A stretch of 64,000 bases of DNA from Canna indica (GCA_034359265.1 CP136892.1:87412001-87476000); one strand, 5' to 3'; positions 44,883 to 58,802 are shown, numbered from the stretch's first letter. The notes: a model not told the origin generated them from the letters alone. Made by a program: numbers and translations.

Positions 44883-47484
44883 ATGGTCCGGCCGTACGGT
44901 GTTAAAGGGCGCAAGCTCAAGAAGCGAAGGTTGGAAGAGCCAGTGCTGGAGCAGGAGATGGAGGCGGCCTCTGACGAGGGAGAAAGAGTAGAGATCGAAG
45001 AGGGCACGGGAGGAGAGGTAGCGGAGACTGAGGATGAAAGGAGGGCAGAGGAGGCTGTCGACCTAATGCCGGGGCTCCCGATCAAGGCTCCGGCGGATAA
45101 AGCGAAGCGGCCGGGAGTGATATTCGTACTCGAGAGGGCGTGCTTGGAGGTTGGAAAAGTCGGGAAGGTAAGACAAAGTCGGGAGTTACTTTTCCTGTTT
45201 CCTTTCGATCAAGTAGGCAACGCATGCCTCTTTTTTCCATCTTGTGAATTACTTTGATTCTGGAACTTAGAAATTTTTTTTTCACTTTATTCAGAATTTC
45301 CAAATCCTAAACTCAGATGACCATGCAAATTATCTAAAGAGGCAGAACAAAAACCCTGCGGATTATAGGCCTGACATTATTCACCAGGTTAGTTGATTGA
45401 TTTTCTCTCTTTGTACAGTATGATTGGATTTCATTAGATGCACCAAAAATACCTTATGAAGTGGGTGGTCCTGAGGATTTCATAGATCAATAAATTTTGT
45501 GGAACTGAATGCCCACCTATTTGAGAGCTCGTGTTCTGATTGCTATAGTAAAAGCTTTGCTCTGAGATAGCAAAGAAGCTGTTCTGAGGGAATTCTGCTA
45601 ACTCAGAGATTTACATGTCATTTGACAATGGCAACAGGCACTTCTTGCTATATTCGATAGCCCCCTAGCTAAGGCTGGTAGGCTGCAGGCTGTCTATGTA
45701 AAAACAGAAAAAGGAGTGCTTTTTGAAATAAAACCAAATGTCCGTATCCCACGGACTTTCAAGCGATTCTGCGGCCTTATGTGTGAGTATAGTAGATGTT
45801 TCATTATTTCCTGTCAGTTTATATATATATGTATATATATACACACATGTATTTCTTCAATTTAATGTGTGAGTGCTCATATCATGTAATTGCTGCAGCA
45901 CAATTGTTGCAGAAGTTGAGTATAACAGCTGTTGGCAAACGAGAGAAGCTTCTTAATGTAATAAAGAACCCTGTGACTCGCCATTTGCCTGTTGATGCCA
46001 AGAGAATAGGTGATAATTGATGCTTTTCATATTTCTTTGAAAGAAAAATGTGATGATGGCTTTCTTGATATGTGATGCTTTTCTTCATTGTAGGTCTCTC
46101 ATATAGTTCAAACAAGTTGGTCAACTTGAGTAATTATGTTGCTGCCGCCAGTGATGATGCAACTCATGTTTTTATGGTAAACTTATAAGTCAAAACAATG
46201 TATCTTCTATTGGATGGACTGTTTTAACATCAAACAAGTGATAGAGGAGGTTTAATTTTTCAGGTTGGTGCAATGGCTCATGGAGTAATCAGCAAGGAAT
46301 ACATTGATGATTTTGTGTCAAGTAAGTTACCTATTATCCTGCAAGATTGTATGCTATATTTGTGATCACTTAGACAAAAGTTTCTTTGCAACCAATAAAA
46401 ATAATGTGCATCCGCAATGTAGAACGTATCACATAAGATAATAGCCCACTATTTCAGGTAAATGTCTTGTATCTGATGCGAAAGTCATTTATTCATGAAT
46501 TATTGCAGATAAAGTATTAGCTCTAGTCACATATTAGACATATCAAGGTTTCTGCAAATTGGAGTTAATTCAGTTTCTTATGTACTATCTCACTAATGGT
46601 GCTAATTTAGTTATTTATAATGTGTCTATAATCTGCAAAAGCAGTTCCAATGATAAAAGGAATGATACATTATACATGATAACAAGAGATTGTACTATTT
46701 TTAATCCTTTCTTCAAAAGTGATTCTCATGAGGATATGTTATGCTGGCATATATATGACTTCCTATAAATTATATTTTGGTGTCAATATGCACTATATAT
46801 AATGTATATATTGAATATGCAGCAATAGATTTTACCTGCATAAACTTGAAATTGTGGTTTATTTTCTTCTTTATTGTCATTATTTCAAACAACTTTTTTT
46901 TAAAATAATCTTGTAACATACTAATGGTACATTTGCTTGAATTAAGTATAGGACAGGACATGAAGAATTAGATAAAACTTTTTTTATCCGGCGGATATTG
47001 GATATAACACCAGTTTTATATTATTTTAATCCTAATTTTTTGTAATCCAAGCACCAAACAAATAAAGAATTGAAATTCATCCCTACTCTTATCCTCTATT
47101 CCATGAAGCAAATATGCTCTAATTGTTTATGGAGTCTGATTAGCTAAAGAGTCAACTTCATGTTACATAGTTCGGGTGTAGTTATATGTTTTTTCATGTA
47201 ACATCCTGAATGTTCACTTACGCACCCAATGATACCTAATGTACACAGCATGATCACTTTGATTTAAGGAAACATTATAGAATAAAAAATGTCTTTGTTA
47301 CAGTAACTTTTGATGCACTAGGGTACTAATGTTATAAAATTTGATATTGGTTGACAACCAAGCATATATCCTAGCTGAAAATATTGTTTCTCCGTGCTTT
47401 GCAGTATCAGAATACCCTCTGAGCGCCGCATGCTGCTTGAACAGGATCTGCAGTGCATTTGAGCAGAAATGGAAGATCACATAA
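44883..47484 (+). CDS. EMG1: EMG1/NEP1: 18S rRNA (pseudouridine-N1) methyltransferase, seven exons
   Basis: Exons 44883-45167, 45295-45387, 45638-45782, 45899-46009, 46094-46176, 46264-46321 and 47405-47484 join in frame to 285 codons (284 residues), with GT-AG at every intron. Nep1 is a SPOUT-class dimeric enzyme that N1-methylates a pseudouridine in 18S rRNA and is needed for 40S assembly in the nucleolus. Visible family motifs: [37 protein letters not shown] and the C-terminal ISEYPLSAA that helps form the SAM site. The N-terminus has a basic cluster (KGRKLKKRR) and an acidic stretch, fitting nucleolar import. Start taken at the ATG; the frame also runs upstream from a GTG at 44838, which is not a plausible start. 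It looks intact. Intron 6 is longest (about 1.08 kb). Confidence 0.93.
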
Positions 47485-48743
47485 ACCTATTCGATTGCAT
47501 GTTCTTTTGCTCTATTGGGTTGCGTGTGATTTGAGCTGCCTTACATATTTTCTTTGCTGAGAGCTTAGTCTTACTAGCAGTCATGCAACCAGCTACTCTT
47601 CATTTAACTTGTCAACAAACAGGATTATCGGGAAACCAGACACGGATGGTGAAGTTTCGATATGCTTTCAATGATCAGAGTCTCGCCATGTCTGATATAA
47701 TTAATATTGGTTTATATTTAGAGATTTTGTACTCACACCAGTTACTGTATTCTATGCTATCTAATTTAATCTACCAAGATTAAATTAGAGGATGATAAAT
47801 GACTAGATATTACTTGTCTGTTTTTCTTTTCACTAAACCTATAATTAGCACTTGCTATTGACAAGATGAGATTTAATACTATTGTTATTGATGTACCAAG
47901 CAAAATAATAATAATTTATCAACTGATTAAAATTAAACGACAAACTTGACAAAGACATGAATTAATTCTAATTGTGGGTCATTTAATTAATATTTAATAT
48001 CTATCTCCATTTTTATTCATCATATTTGTTTAATTAATTTAATCATTTAATTAATAGCAATGAAATGGAATGATTTAATTAAGCTGAATCAAATTTGAAC
48101 TGTGTTTAATTTGATAAGGATCAAGCTTAATTTGGGCCTAATTAAGAGTCTCATTACGGTTGGGCGCATAAGTTGCGGACCAATTGATGGTCAGTCAATC
48201 GAATGTCTTCAAAACTGTTTGGATTCGGTTTGGATTTTGAGTTTAATTTTCAACTTTATCATCAAGCATCTAAGGATTACAACATGATTCAAAACCTTAA
48301 GTCTATTTTTCCAAGTTTCATATTTTTTCGAGCTAACAATACGAGTGAAACATATTCTTTTTTATATAATTTAACTAAATAAAAAAAATCTAAAGTGAAA
48401 ATAAGAGATGGAAATAATGCTTGGATATATAGAATGAACTTGATTGTAAAAAATAAAAAATAAACAAAGTAATAAACATAGATAAAAATGAAATAAACAA
48501 GGAACATGAACACAAAAGGAATGAAATTTGTAATATTACATAAATTATGGGTATCCATATATACAATAATCAAAAGTGTACATTATTATTAAGAAAAAAC
48601 TTAAAATTAATTTCTCTCTCATCTCATCATACATAATATATGTTATTGACTAGATTTTGATATATTTTATCAATATAATTATCATAAATGTTGAGAAGTA
48701 ACATATTTTCTATCAAGAAGGGATGGTATAATCCATATCCTTG
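47485..48743. other. EMG1 3' UTR and AT-rich spacer
   Basis: The first few hundred bases are probably EMG1 3' UTR. Beyond that the sequence is AT-rich spacer with short frames (for example 47583-47783 and 48289-48573) that show no conserved motif. Confidence 0.55.
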
Positions 48744-51606
48744 CAACATATTTAGATCTTAGTTATAATTCTTATTTGGAAGAAGGAGAGATTCCAAGAT
48801 CAATAATAAATTTATCCAATTTGGAAACTCTTGTTTTGACCCATACAAACATGAAAGGTGAATTGCCACGTTGGTTGAAGCAGTTGACAAGACTATCATA
48901 TCTTGACCTCAATGAAAATTTACTTTTCGGTAATTTGGCATCTTGGCTTTTTCATATGACAAACAATTCTGATCATAATAGCTCATCAAAGTTTTCCAAC
49001 TTAAATTATTTGGATTTGTCTCATAATAACCTACATGGAAATTTGTCGGAGCTTCAACAATAATAGTCTGCACTTATGTTCAACTTAAATTATTTAGATC
49101 TTATGTTCTTGCACTTAAATGATAATAGTCGGACATATTCCGTTGTCGTTACAAAATTGCATAGAGTTAACTTTTCTTGATCTTAGCAACAATAAATTCT
49201 TGGGTAACATACCCTCATGGTTCGGTGTAGACACTCCAAACTTGGAAGTACTCTTACTCCGGTCCAATATATTTTCCGGGAGCATTCCTCCACAAATTGG
49301 ACAATCGGGTGAACTTCAAATTGTTGGTCTTGCAGATAACCAACTATCGGGGCCTATACCACACTCTTTTAGCAATCTTAGTGCAATTGCCAGCATGTTA
49401 TACTCAATGGATTTAACAAGTTCATCTAGTTTTGCTCTTGTATTTAACTACGAAAATTCTTTTGGTGACGACCAAACCATAAGTATCAACACAAAGGGGC
49501 ATACATATAGCTATTCATCTATTGTCCAATATGTGAAGAGCATTGATCTTTCCAAAAATAATTTGTCTGAAAATATACCTCATGAAATAGGTGCTCTTTC
49601 AGACCTCGAAAATCTCAATTTGTTCGGAAACAATTTGCAAGGAGAGATTCCTAGTTCTATTAGCAACATCAAATCATTGTAGTCTCTAGATTTGTCATTC
49701 AATAAGCTGTCGAGCTTTATTCCCGAAAGATTATCACATGTTGATCTCGATAACAATTTACTTTCCGGTGACTTGGCCACTTGGCTTTTGCATATGCCTA
49801 CTACTAATTATCATAATAACTCATCAAAGTATTCAAACTTAAATTATTTGAATTTGTCTAATAATAAACTACATGGTAATTTGTCGGAGCTCCACTTTGC
49901 CAAGCTAACCAAATTAAAGACCTTGCTCTTGTCTACCAAATCCCAGTTGACCATGAATTCAATAGATGATAACTGGATCCCTCCATTCCAACTCCAGTAT
50001 ATTGGACTTGCTTCTTGTGTGTTGGGTCCTAAATTTCCTAGATGGCTTCGCTCCCAGAAATTCATCATGGAATTATATTTATCTAATTCAAGCATAGACG
50101 ATGTTTTGCCCGATTGGTTCGGGACTATTTTTTCTTCCAACACCACTAGTATAAATCTCTCAAATAATAGGATACGTGGGAGTATGTCAATTTCCTTGAC
50201 AAATTTGGCAAATTTGTTCTATTTTAACTTGAGCTGTAATCTATTCTATGGATCAATTCCTCCTTTGCCACCTAAGCTTGTTCAGCTAGATCTTTCCAAT
50301 AATTCTCTATCAGGACAACTGCCACCAACCTTTCCATCAAACATATTCGTCTTAACTTTGTCATCTAATTGTATTAATGGGAGCATGCCAGTGGAGTTAT
50401 GCAATTTGAAGGAACTCTGCGTTCTAAATCTAGAGAACAACCAACTATCAGGAGAAATCCCTCAGTGTTTGGGGGAAGCCACTGAATATCTTCAATATGT
50501 TAACTTGGGTAATAATAACCTCTCGGGAGAGATTCCTAGTGCCATCGGAAACTTTGTCATGCTTAGAATGTTGCAACTGAACAATAATAGCCTTCATGGT
50601 TCTATTCCTTTGTCAATGCAAAATTGCAGCAATTTACTTTTTCTTGATATTGGAGATAACAAAATATCAGGCAACATACCATCATGGATTGGACATAGCT
50701 TTCCACATCTACAAGTACTCAGGTTGAGTTCAAATTTGCTTTATGGAAATATTCCTGCTGAGCTTGGACAGTTGAGCCATCTTCAAATCATCGACTTTGC
50801 CAACAACAAACTATCAAGCCTTATTCCACCCTCCTTTGGCAACTTCAGCGCAATAATCGACACGTCAAAGACAATGCCTTACACACGATTCGATTTTGGT
50901 TATGGTGGTGCTGCTGTATCATATGGTTTCTCAGAATTTGGAATTATAAGTATAAACACAAAGGGACGAACAGATAGCTATTCAACTAATCTCCAATATG
51001 TGAAGAGCATTGACCTTTCCAACAATAATTTATTTGGAAACGTACCTTATGAAATAGGAGCTCTTTTAGGCCTCCAAAATCTGAATCTATCAAGGAATGA
51101 TTTACCAGGAGAAATTCTCGATTCTGTTGGCAACATGAAATCACTGGAGTCTCTTGATCTATCATTCAATATCATTCAATAGGCTGTCTGGAGCTATTCC
51201 CCAAAGCTTGTCACAACTCAATTATTTGGAGCACTTGAATATGTCATATAATAATTTCTCCGGAAGAATACCATCAGGGAGTCAAATTCAAACGCTAGAT
51301 TATCCTTTCATTTATGTTGGAAATGCCTACCTTTGCGGACCTCCACTTAATACAAGTTGCTCGATTGTTGACAATAATGTTGTAGAGGAAGCTACTTCAG
51401 AGAAATTATGGCACTATGTTAGCATTGCAATGGGCTTCGTGGTGGGACTTTGGAGTGTATTTGTCATACTGCTATTCAAGAAAGATTGTAGGATCTTCTA
51501 TTTCCAGTTAATTGACAAGACGTATGATGAGATTTATGTGCAAATTGTAGTTACCTATGCTCGATATATGAGAAAATTAAATGGGAGGCAGAACCAAGAA
51601 ATCTAA
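48744..51606 (+). pseudogene. RLP5: chimeric LRR receptor-like pseudogene
   Basis: No signal peptide or LRRNT. Segment a (48744-49060) is mid-LRR (RWLKQLTRLSYLDL to HGNLSELQ). Segment b (49119-49690, shifted frame) is late LRR plus island from a more divergent RLP (SINTKGHTYSYSSIVQYVKS, IGALSDLENL) and stops at TAG 49680-49682. Segment c (from 49692) jumps back to mid-LRR (ERLSHVDLDNN), then runs through a second set of LRRs, second island, last LRRs, transmembrane helix and tail. An exact 10-bp duplication at 51161-51180 shifts the frame near the end. The order late-LRR then mid-LRR cannot arise by simple decay and implies recombination between paralogues. A 3'-UTR donor follows the stop but the acceptor part is replaced by the RLP6 promoter. 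Confidence 0.9.
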
Positions 51607-52557
51607 AGTGCATGGCGAAGAGGATTGTAGGTATCAATTAATTATTTACACTTATTTTTTTTCAATATCTCATTTTCAGCTTTCTATATTCGTTGCTTTC
51701 ATTATTTTTTACGGAGTACATGAGAGCCTTTAGAAGGTGTGATGCTCAAAACTTTGGATGAGGTAGATTACACATGGTACAAGAATATATAGAAAATAGT
51801 AAATTCTATTTTGCTTACTTTCATCTTCGAATTCTGCTCATTTAATAGTAAATAACAATGATTTCATTTATTACCGAAGAAGTTGGAAATGTGTAAGTAC
51901 TTCTACATGTCAATTAGCAATTATACAGTGAGTCAATTTAGCAAATAAATCAATAGTGAATTCTTTTTTGTTGAGGCGTGCATAATTGGTATTGTTTTAC
52001 GGGTTTGCTATATAATACTAAAAATTAGCCTAATAATTCTACTAATCACTCACAATGGTATGAGTGGTAATTCAATAATATTAGACATTTTATTATATGT
52101 GAGTATTAGGAAGATATATTATTAGACACATGAGTTAGGAGAATTTAACATTTCTTTTGTTTTACTATTATCACTACAAACATATATCTTCATGCACAAC
52201 GTGGTATCTGCATGCACAACGATACAAGGATCTGAATGGTCCTTTTAATTTTAATTATTTCATTATCAAATTAAATAATTAAAAGCCAAAGTAATTATTA
52301 ATTAATCTTATATATATATAAAAGCAACACGAAGGACATGTGACTCATGCAATATATTCACAAGCTAAAGGAGTCTTTATTAGTCAACGAAACATATATA
52401 TATAATTAATTGACGGAACAAATCAATTACTCCTCAATAAAAATTAATGTCACATATGTAATATTATGTTATAATTAATTAAGGGCGTAGGTTTTGTGTG
52501 CTTATAAATTAATTAAGAGAGAATTAGGTGATGAACCTCCCCACTCAATTTAATTCT

Positions 52558-52565
52558 TATAAATA
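52558..52565 (+). promoter_or_regulatory. TATA box of RLP6
   Basis: TATAAATA with following GCTCCCCGCTCTG lies 43 bp before the ATG at 52601. The proximal promoter from about 52290 is nearly identical to that of RLP3, so the promoter could be active although the gene is broken. Confidence 0.65.
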
Positions 52566-52600
52566 GCTCCCCGCTCTGATTAATAATAGAGTGAAAATTA

Positions 52601-55020
52601 ATGATGAGAACGGGCAAAACTAGACACCCTTCCGTCATAATGTTGCTCTGTTTGATGCTTGAGCTTTTCCTACTTATTATGCCATCATCATGCAAGGGTT
52701 GCTTCAAAGCAGAGAGAGCTGCTCTCTTGGACTTCAAAGCTGGCATCACCTACGATCCTTCCCATCGCTTGTCCTCATGGAAAGCAGATGAAGACTGCTG
52801 CAGATGGAGCGGCGTGGTGTGCGACAACCATACTGGCCACGTCGTGGAGCTCAACCTCCAACCGTATATGAAGGTCGGCTTCTTGAATCAGTCATTGCTC
52901 TCTCTAACTCATTTGGATCGACTCAACCTCAGCTACAATGACTTTGGCGGCATTCAAATTCCAGAGTTCATGGGTTTTTTCCCCAAATTGAGGTACCTTG
53001 ATTTGTCTACTTCCAACTTCAGAGGCAATATTCCTCCTCACCTTGGAAATTTGTCCACCCTTCTCTACCTTGATTTATCACAAAATTGGGGAATTAAAGT
53101 TGATCGCTTGGATTGGCTGTCGGGTCTCTCCTCCTTGATATATCTCAACATGGATGCGGTGGACCTGAGTGAGGCCGACCATGAATGGCTACCAATGGTC
53201 AACATGCTGCCCTCCTTGAAAGAGCTGCATTTAGATGACTGTGAGCTAAAAACACTCCCCTCTTCTCTTTCCTATGAGAATCTCAACCTCACTTCTCTCA
53301 CAATAAACTACATGGTAATTTGTCGGAGCTCCACTTTGTCAAGCTCACTAGATTAGATACCTTGTTCTTGTTTGCCAATTCCCAAATTACCATTAATGCA
53401 ATAGATGATAACTGGATCCCTCCGTTCCAACTCCAGTTTATTGAACTTGCTTCTTGTGTGTTGGGTCCTAAATTTCCTAGATGGCTCCGCTCCCAGAAAT
53501 CCATCGTGCATTTAGATTTGTCTAATTCAAGCATACATGATGCTTTGCCCAATTGGCTACTTTCTTCCCACACCAATAGTATACAGCATATAAATCTCTC
53601 AAATAATAGGATACATGGGAGCCTGCCAATTTCCTTGACAAATTTGAGAAATTTATACTATTTGAACTTGAGTTATAATCTATTTAATGGATCAATTCCT
53701 TCTTTGCCACCTAACCTAGATACACTGGACCTTTCCGGCAATGCTTTTTGGGGACCACTGCCATCAACCTTTCCATCAAACATAGGGCTCTTAATTTTGT
53801 CATCTAATTGTATTAATGGGAGCATGCCAGTGGAGTTATGCAATTTGAAGAGACTATGGGTTCTAAATCTAGAGAACAACCAATTATCAGGAGAAATCCC
53901 TCGGTGTTGGAGGGAAGCAGTTGAAGGACTTCGATATATTAACTTGGGTAATAATAGCCTCTCGGGAGAGATTCCTAGTGCCATCGGAAACTTGGTCCAG
54001 CTTCAATTGTTGCAACTCAACAATAACAACCTTCAAGGTTCTATTCCTTTGTCAATGCAAAATTGCAGTAATTTACTTTTTCTTGATATTGGAGAGAACA
54101 AATTATCAGGCAATATACCATCATGGATTGGACAGAGCTTTTCATATCTACAAGTACTCCGATTGAGTTCAAATATGTTTTCAGGCAATATTCCTACCGA
54201 GCTTGGACGGTTGAGCCATCTTCAAATCATCGACTTTGCCAACAACAAACTATCAGGCATTATTCCACCATCCATTGGCAACTTCAATGCAATAATCAAC
54301 ACGTCAGAGACAATGGTTTCCACAAAATTCGGTTTTGTTGTTGATGATGATCTTCAACCATTCTATCAAATGGAAAGTATAAGTATTAATACAAAGGGAC
54401 GAACAAATAGCTATTCAACTAATCTCCAATATGTGAAGAGCATTGACCTTTCCAACAATAATTTGTCTGGGAACATACCTCAAAGAATAGGAGCTCTTTT
54501 AGGCCTCCAAAATTTGAATTTATCATGGAACAATTTACAAGGAGAGATTCCTGATTCTATTGGCAACATGAAATCTGTGGAGTCTCTAGATCTATCATTC
54601 AATAAGCTATCAGGCATGATTCCCCAGAGCTTGTCCCAATTGAATTCATTGGAGCACTTGAACATGTCATAAATAATTTCTCTGGAAGGATACCATCCGG
54701 GAATCAACTGCAAACACTAGATGACCCTTTCATATATGTTGGAAACTCCTACCTATGTGGACCTCCACTCAATAAAAGTTGCTCGGTTGTTGACAATAAT
54801 GCGGTAGAGGAAGTTAATTCAAATAAATTATGGCAGTATGTTAGCATTGTAGTGGGCTTCGTGGTGGGACTTTGGAGTGTGTTTGTAATCCTACTGTTCA
54901 AGAAAGGTGGCAGGATCTTCTACTTCCAATTGATTGACAAAATTAAATGTTCGATGAGATGTATGTGCAAATTGTAGTTACTTATGCTCGATGTATGAGA
55001 AAATTAAATGGGGGTAGAAC
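52601..55020 (+). pseudogene. RLP6: LRR receptor-like pseudogene with internal deletion
   Basis: The N-terminus is perfect (MMRTGKTRHPS, signal peptide, LRRNT CCRWSGVVC, first LRRs). At about 53301 the frame jumps from the LTSLT segment into NNKLHGNLSEL, deleting roughly 280-420 bp judged from RLP1 and RLP3, and shifts the frame; translation would stop at 53356 after 251 codons. The rest stays open from 53320 until a 1-bp deletion creates TAA at 54670-54672. A further net 5-bp insertion near 54941-54946 alters the tail. Island, last LRRs, transmembrane helix and tail remain visible. From the middle onward it is closest to RLP2 (for example YINLGNNSLSGEIPSAIGNL). Confidence 0.9.
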
Positions 55021-55056
55021 CAAGAAATCTAAGGTGCATGGCGAAGAGGATTGCAG

Positions 55057-55765
55057 GTATCAATTAATTATTCACACTTAATTTTTTTCAATATTTCATT
55101 TTCAGCTTTTTATATTTGTTGCTTTTGTTGTTTTTTATGGAGTACATGAGAGCCTTTAGAAGGTGTGATGCTCAAAACTTTGGATGAGGTAGATTACATT
55201 CTCAACTGGTACAAGAATGTATAGAAAATAGTCAATTCTATTTTGCTTATTTTCATCTTCGAATTTCACTTATTTAATAGTAAATAACAATGGTTTCATT
55301 TATTACCGAAGAAGTTGAAAATGTGTAAGTACTTCTACATGTCAATTAGCAATTACATAGTGAGTCAATTTAGCAAATAAATCAATAGTGAATTTTCTTT
55401 GTTGGGGCATAATTGGTATTGTTTTACAAGTTTTTCTATATACTCTTAAAAATTAGCCTAATAATTCTCCTAATCACTCACAATGGTATGAGTGATAATT
55501 TCATCAATAATATTGGACATTTTATTATATGTAAGTATTAGGAAGATAAATTATTAGGTACGTGAGTTAGCTAAGAATTTAACATTTCTCTTGTTTTACT
55601 ATTATCACTAGAAACATATATTTGATGAAATATATATTGGAATCATTTTTTTTTCTGATTTCAAAATGGTCATATCTTGTTCACTTTTCAATGTCCCTAT
55701 TCTGCTGAAGATATATTAATTGCATACATTGATCTTAAAATATATACTTGTACACTGTCTTGCAG
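55057..55765 (+). other. 3'-UTR intron of RLP6
   Basis: Donor GATTGCAG/GTATCAATTA and acceptor CTGTCTTGCAG/ATGGGCAGG are both present. Length and internal sequence match the short form seen after RLP2. Confidence 0.65.
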
Positions 55766-55947
55766 ATGGGCAGGAGAGCTTTAGTTGGAAACATATATTG
55801 AACATGGATTTGAATATTTGATGATCAATATGCACAACTATACATCCAAGTCAATTCAAGTCAAGTGTAGTTCTCTGTATATGTCGACGTCCAAAAATTA
55901 ATTGCATGGTTAATTGTTGTCTTCATTTAATGATTAATATTATAAAT

Positions 55948-56580
55948 GGTTCTTTTATTTCCGATTGATTGACAAGATCTGTGATGAGATTTATGTGCAA
56001 ATCGTAGTTTCATATGCTCGATTTATGAGAAAATTAAATGGGGCTAGACCAAAAATCTAATATGATGAAGACAGACCGCAAGTATCAATTAAGCACACTT
56101 CAATTAATTCTTTCAATTTCACTTACAATATTCTATATGTATTCCTTGATTGAATTGTTTTTTAATAGAGTACATGAGAACCTTTAAATATTCTATATTT
56201 TGTTCTCATTTGGTACAAGAATGGGAAATAGTGAAATATATTTGCTTACTTTCGTCTTCTTGCCATTTAAATAGTAAAAAATGATTGCTTGATTTTCTCT
56301 TTAAGAAATTGGAATGTGAAACTCAATCATAATTTTTTAAAAAATATTCATGTAAATTAGCAATCACATAGAACTAATGGAGAGTGAATTGTTCACATAG
56401 AATTAATTATCTATTTGATGCGGTAGTTTAATGGGTTGAGGCCTGTCATATATTGTTACTTAACTGTCCATTATCACCACAAATGTATGTGTTAGAATCA
56501 GATTTTGTTTTTTTTTTCAATTTGAAAATGATTATCTTGTTCACCTTTTAATGAACACAACAAATATAATTAAGTTTTAT
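55948..56580 (+). pseudogene. Orphan RLP 3' end downstream of RLP6
   Basis: Same orphan tail as after RLP2 (11.71 kb): a coding remnant ending FMRKLNGARPKI then stop, followed by UTR-like sequence. It shows that RLP2 and RLP6 were copied together with this extra tail. Confidence 0.75.
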
Positions 56581-56865
56581 CTTCTCTTTATTCTATATAT
56601 GGATGTGGGCTGATTGGATCTATATATGCTATTATGAGGATCATTGAATTAATTGCTTTGTAATGGTGTCAGTACTGAAAACTTTATTTTTTTGGAGAGA
56701 GTAGGCACGCCTACTTGACTTAAGTTTATCAAAATTAATTAAATAATACATAATTATAAGGGGAGCATGATAAGAATATATACGGAATTGAATGCCCATT
56801 AAGTTAACCTACTTGAATGCTCATGTTAAGATATTAGAATCTTTTGTTAGGTAACATGAGGACCA

Positions 56866-56986
56866 AAGTACTAATACTTCGCTCCAATTTGTTTTCAGAT
56901 TGTATACATCCATAAATATTTGTACAAATTGATCAATCTTCAAATTATGGATCTTAAGGATAACCAACTGTTGGCTCATATATATA
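56866..56986 (+). pseudogene. RLP LRR relic
   Basis: In two frames this reads VLILRSNLFSDCIHP and YKLINLQIMDLKDNQLLAH, which is the LRR pair just before the island in divergent RLPs (compare LRSNIFSGSIPPQIGQ in RLP5). One frameshift; nothing else of the gene. Confidence 0.6.
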
Positions 56987-58363
56987 CCGCACACTTGTAT
57001 CGATCTTATCGATGTCACTCTTTGATGGATATCTAAACAGACGACGTTCGATATATGCATCAATTTGTCTAACTCAATTCGAAAAGAGTGTCTAACAACA
57101 TACTAGATTATTTACTTAGTTAATATTGTAATCATGCAAACTTTGATATGAATTATAAACATAATTGCGTTTCAAAAATCATATATTTCTATAATTATCA
57201 CAAGTCATCATTGATTAATTATTTGATAGAAAATCCAAGAGGGCCTTGACTTTGAAGTCGTGCAATTAATTAATTCGTGATCGTGTAATAATTGAACACC
57301 TCAAATAATTAATTCAGAAATAATAGAGTTTGAATACATATATAGACGGGTAGACATCATCACACACTTTGTTGGAGACCACATCATCACACACTAGAGT
57401 TTTCAGAAATAATTCTACCCTCCATGTGTGCGCAGGGTAGAATTAAAGCATTACTGAATTCTTCAAATGAATGTTGTACAGAAAAAAGACTGACTAGTAA
57501 ATGTAAAAAATCACTAAATATACATACTCGTTTAAGTATTATAAGCAATGCGTTATGGAGAAGATGTTATGCATCTTTGTGAACAACTTTATTGGGTGAT
57601 TTGGTACTGGCAGACATGATGGCGGTGGTGACTCTTGCTGCTTCTTCTTCTTCTTCCTTCTAAGTTGGAAGAACTGTTGCATTGCATCGGAGCATTCAGT
57701 TGCAAGGACTCCTCGACGTATCTGTATATTTGGGTGGAAGGGGTGGACGGGACCTCCAGTTTGGCTTGATGCATCCAAGCTATTGCTTCCTCCATCACCA
57801 GGAAATAACCTGTTTGGGAAAGATTTTCAGTAAGCCATGATCAACATTAGAGTGCCTTCTCTATTAATTTGTGAACAAGCATAATGAGTAGTTTCAAGCA
57901 AAGCCAAAGAAAAATAAGTAAGGAACTTTTTGAGATTTAAGATTTAAATGTGAAACAACACAGGGATAACTGCAGAAAAAATATTGCACAAAATAACTCC
58001 GCAATCATGAGAGTGCCTTCTCCATTAATTTGGAAATGATCCTATTAGTAGTTTCAATCAAGCCAAAGAAAAATAAGTAAAGAGTTTTTTGAGATTTTAA
58101 GATCTAAATGTAAAACAATAGCGATAACTGCAGAAAATAAATCCACAATTATGAGACAAGGTAGCCGACAAAGTTATTTAGATTACAGAAAACCATCTGC
58201 CCAATCAGGATGCTAGTCAACAACGAAAATGGTGAGATGAGCATGGAAATGTGATAACTTTATTCGCATTAAAAGTTCTTTTTCAAGGTTGAATACCATA
58301 GAATGGTTTTCATGTTGAAAGAGAGTCATATTGTTACATGAAATTAGTAAATATCTTAAATCA

Positions 58364-58519
<156 letters not shown>

Positions 58520-58802
58520 TCACCTTTAGCCCAAAACTATCAGAAAACAGAGGGCATGTTGATAGTTTGAAATGAAATCAAATAATATATGGTTAAAGAA
58601 CATCAAAGTCTCACTTGCATGTGATCTCAGCAATCAGCATTTGCATGTTATTGTCTACTCATTGTGTATGAATCAACTTCCTAAGTTTTGTTTAAAGTTT
58701 AAACTATATAAGCGTGTATTAGACTGGCTCTTGTTTTCCACAACACACGCAAGTTGTCTGGCCACAATGAACTGCAAAAGAAACAGAACAATGCAAATTG
58801 TT

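Noticed and set aside
44838..45257. Upstream-extended start of EMG1
   Set aside because: The extension begins with GTG; the ATG at 44883 gives the MVRPYGVKG start and a normal-length protein.
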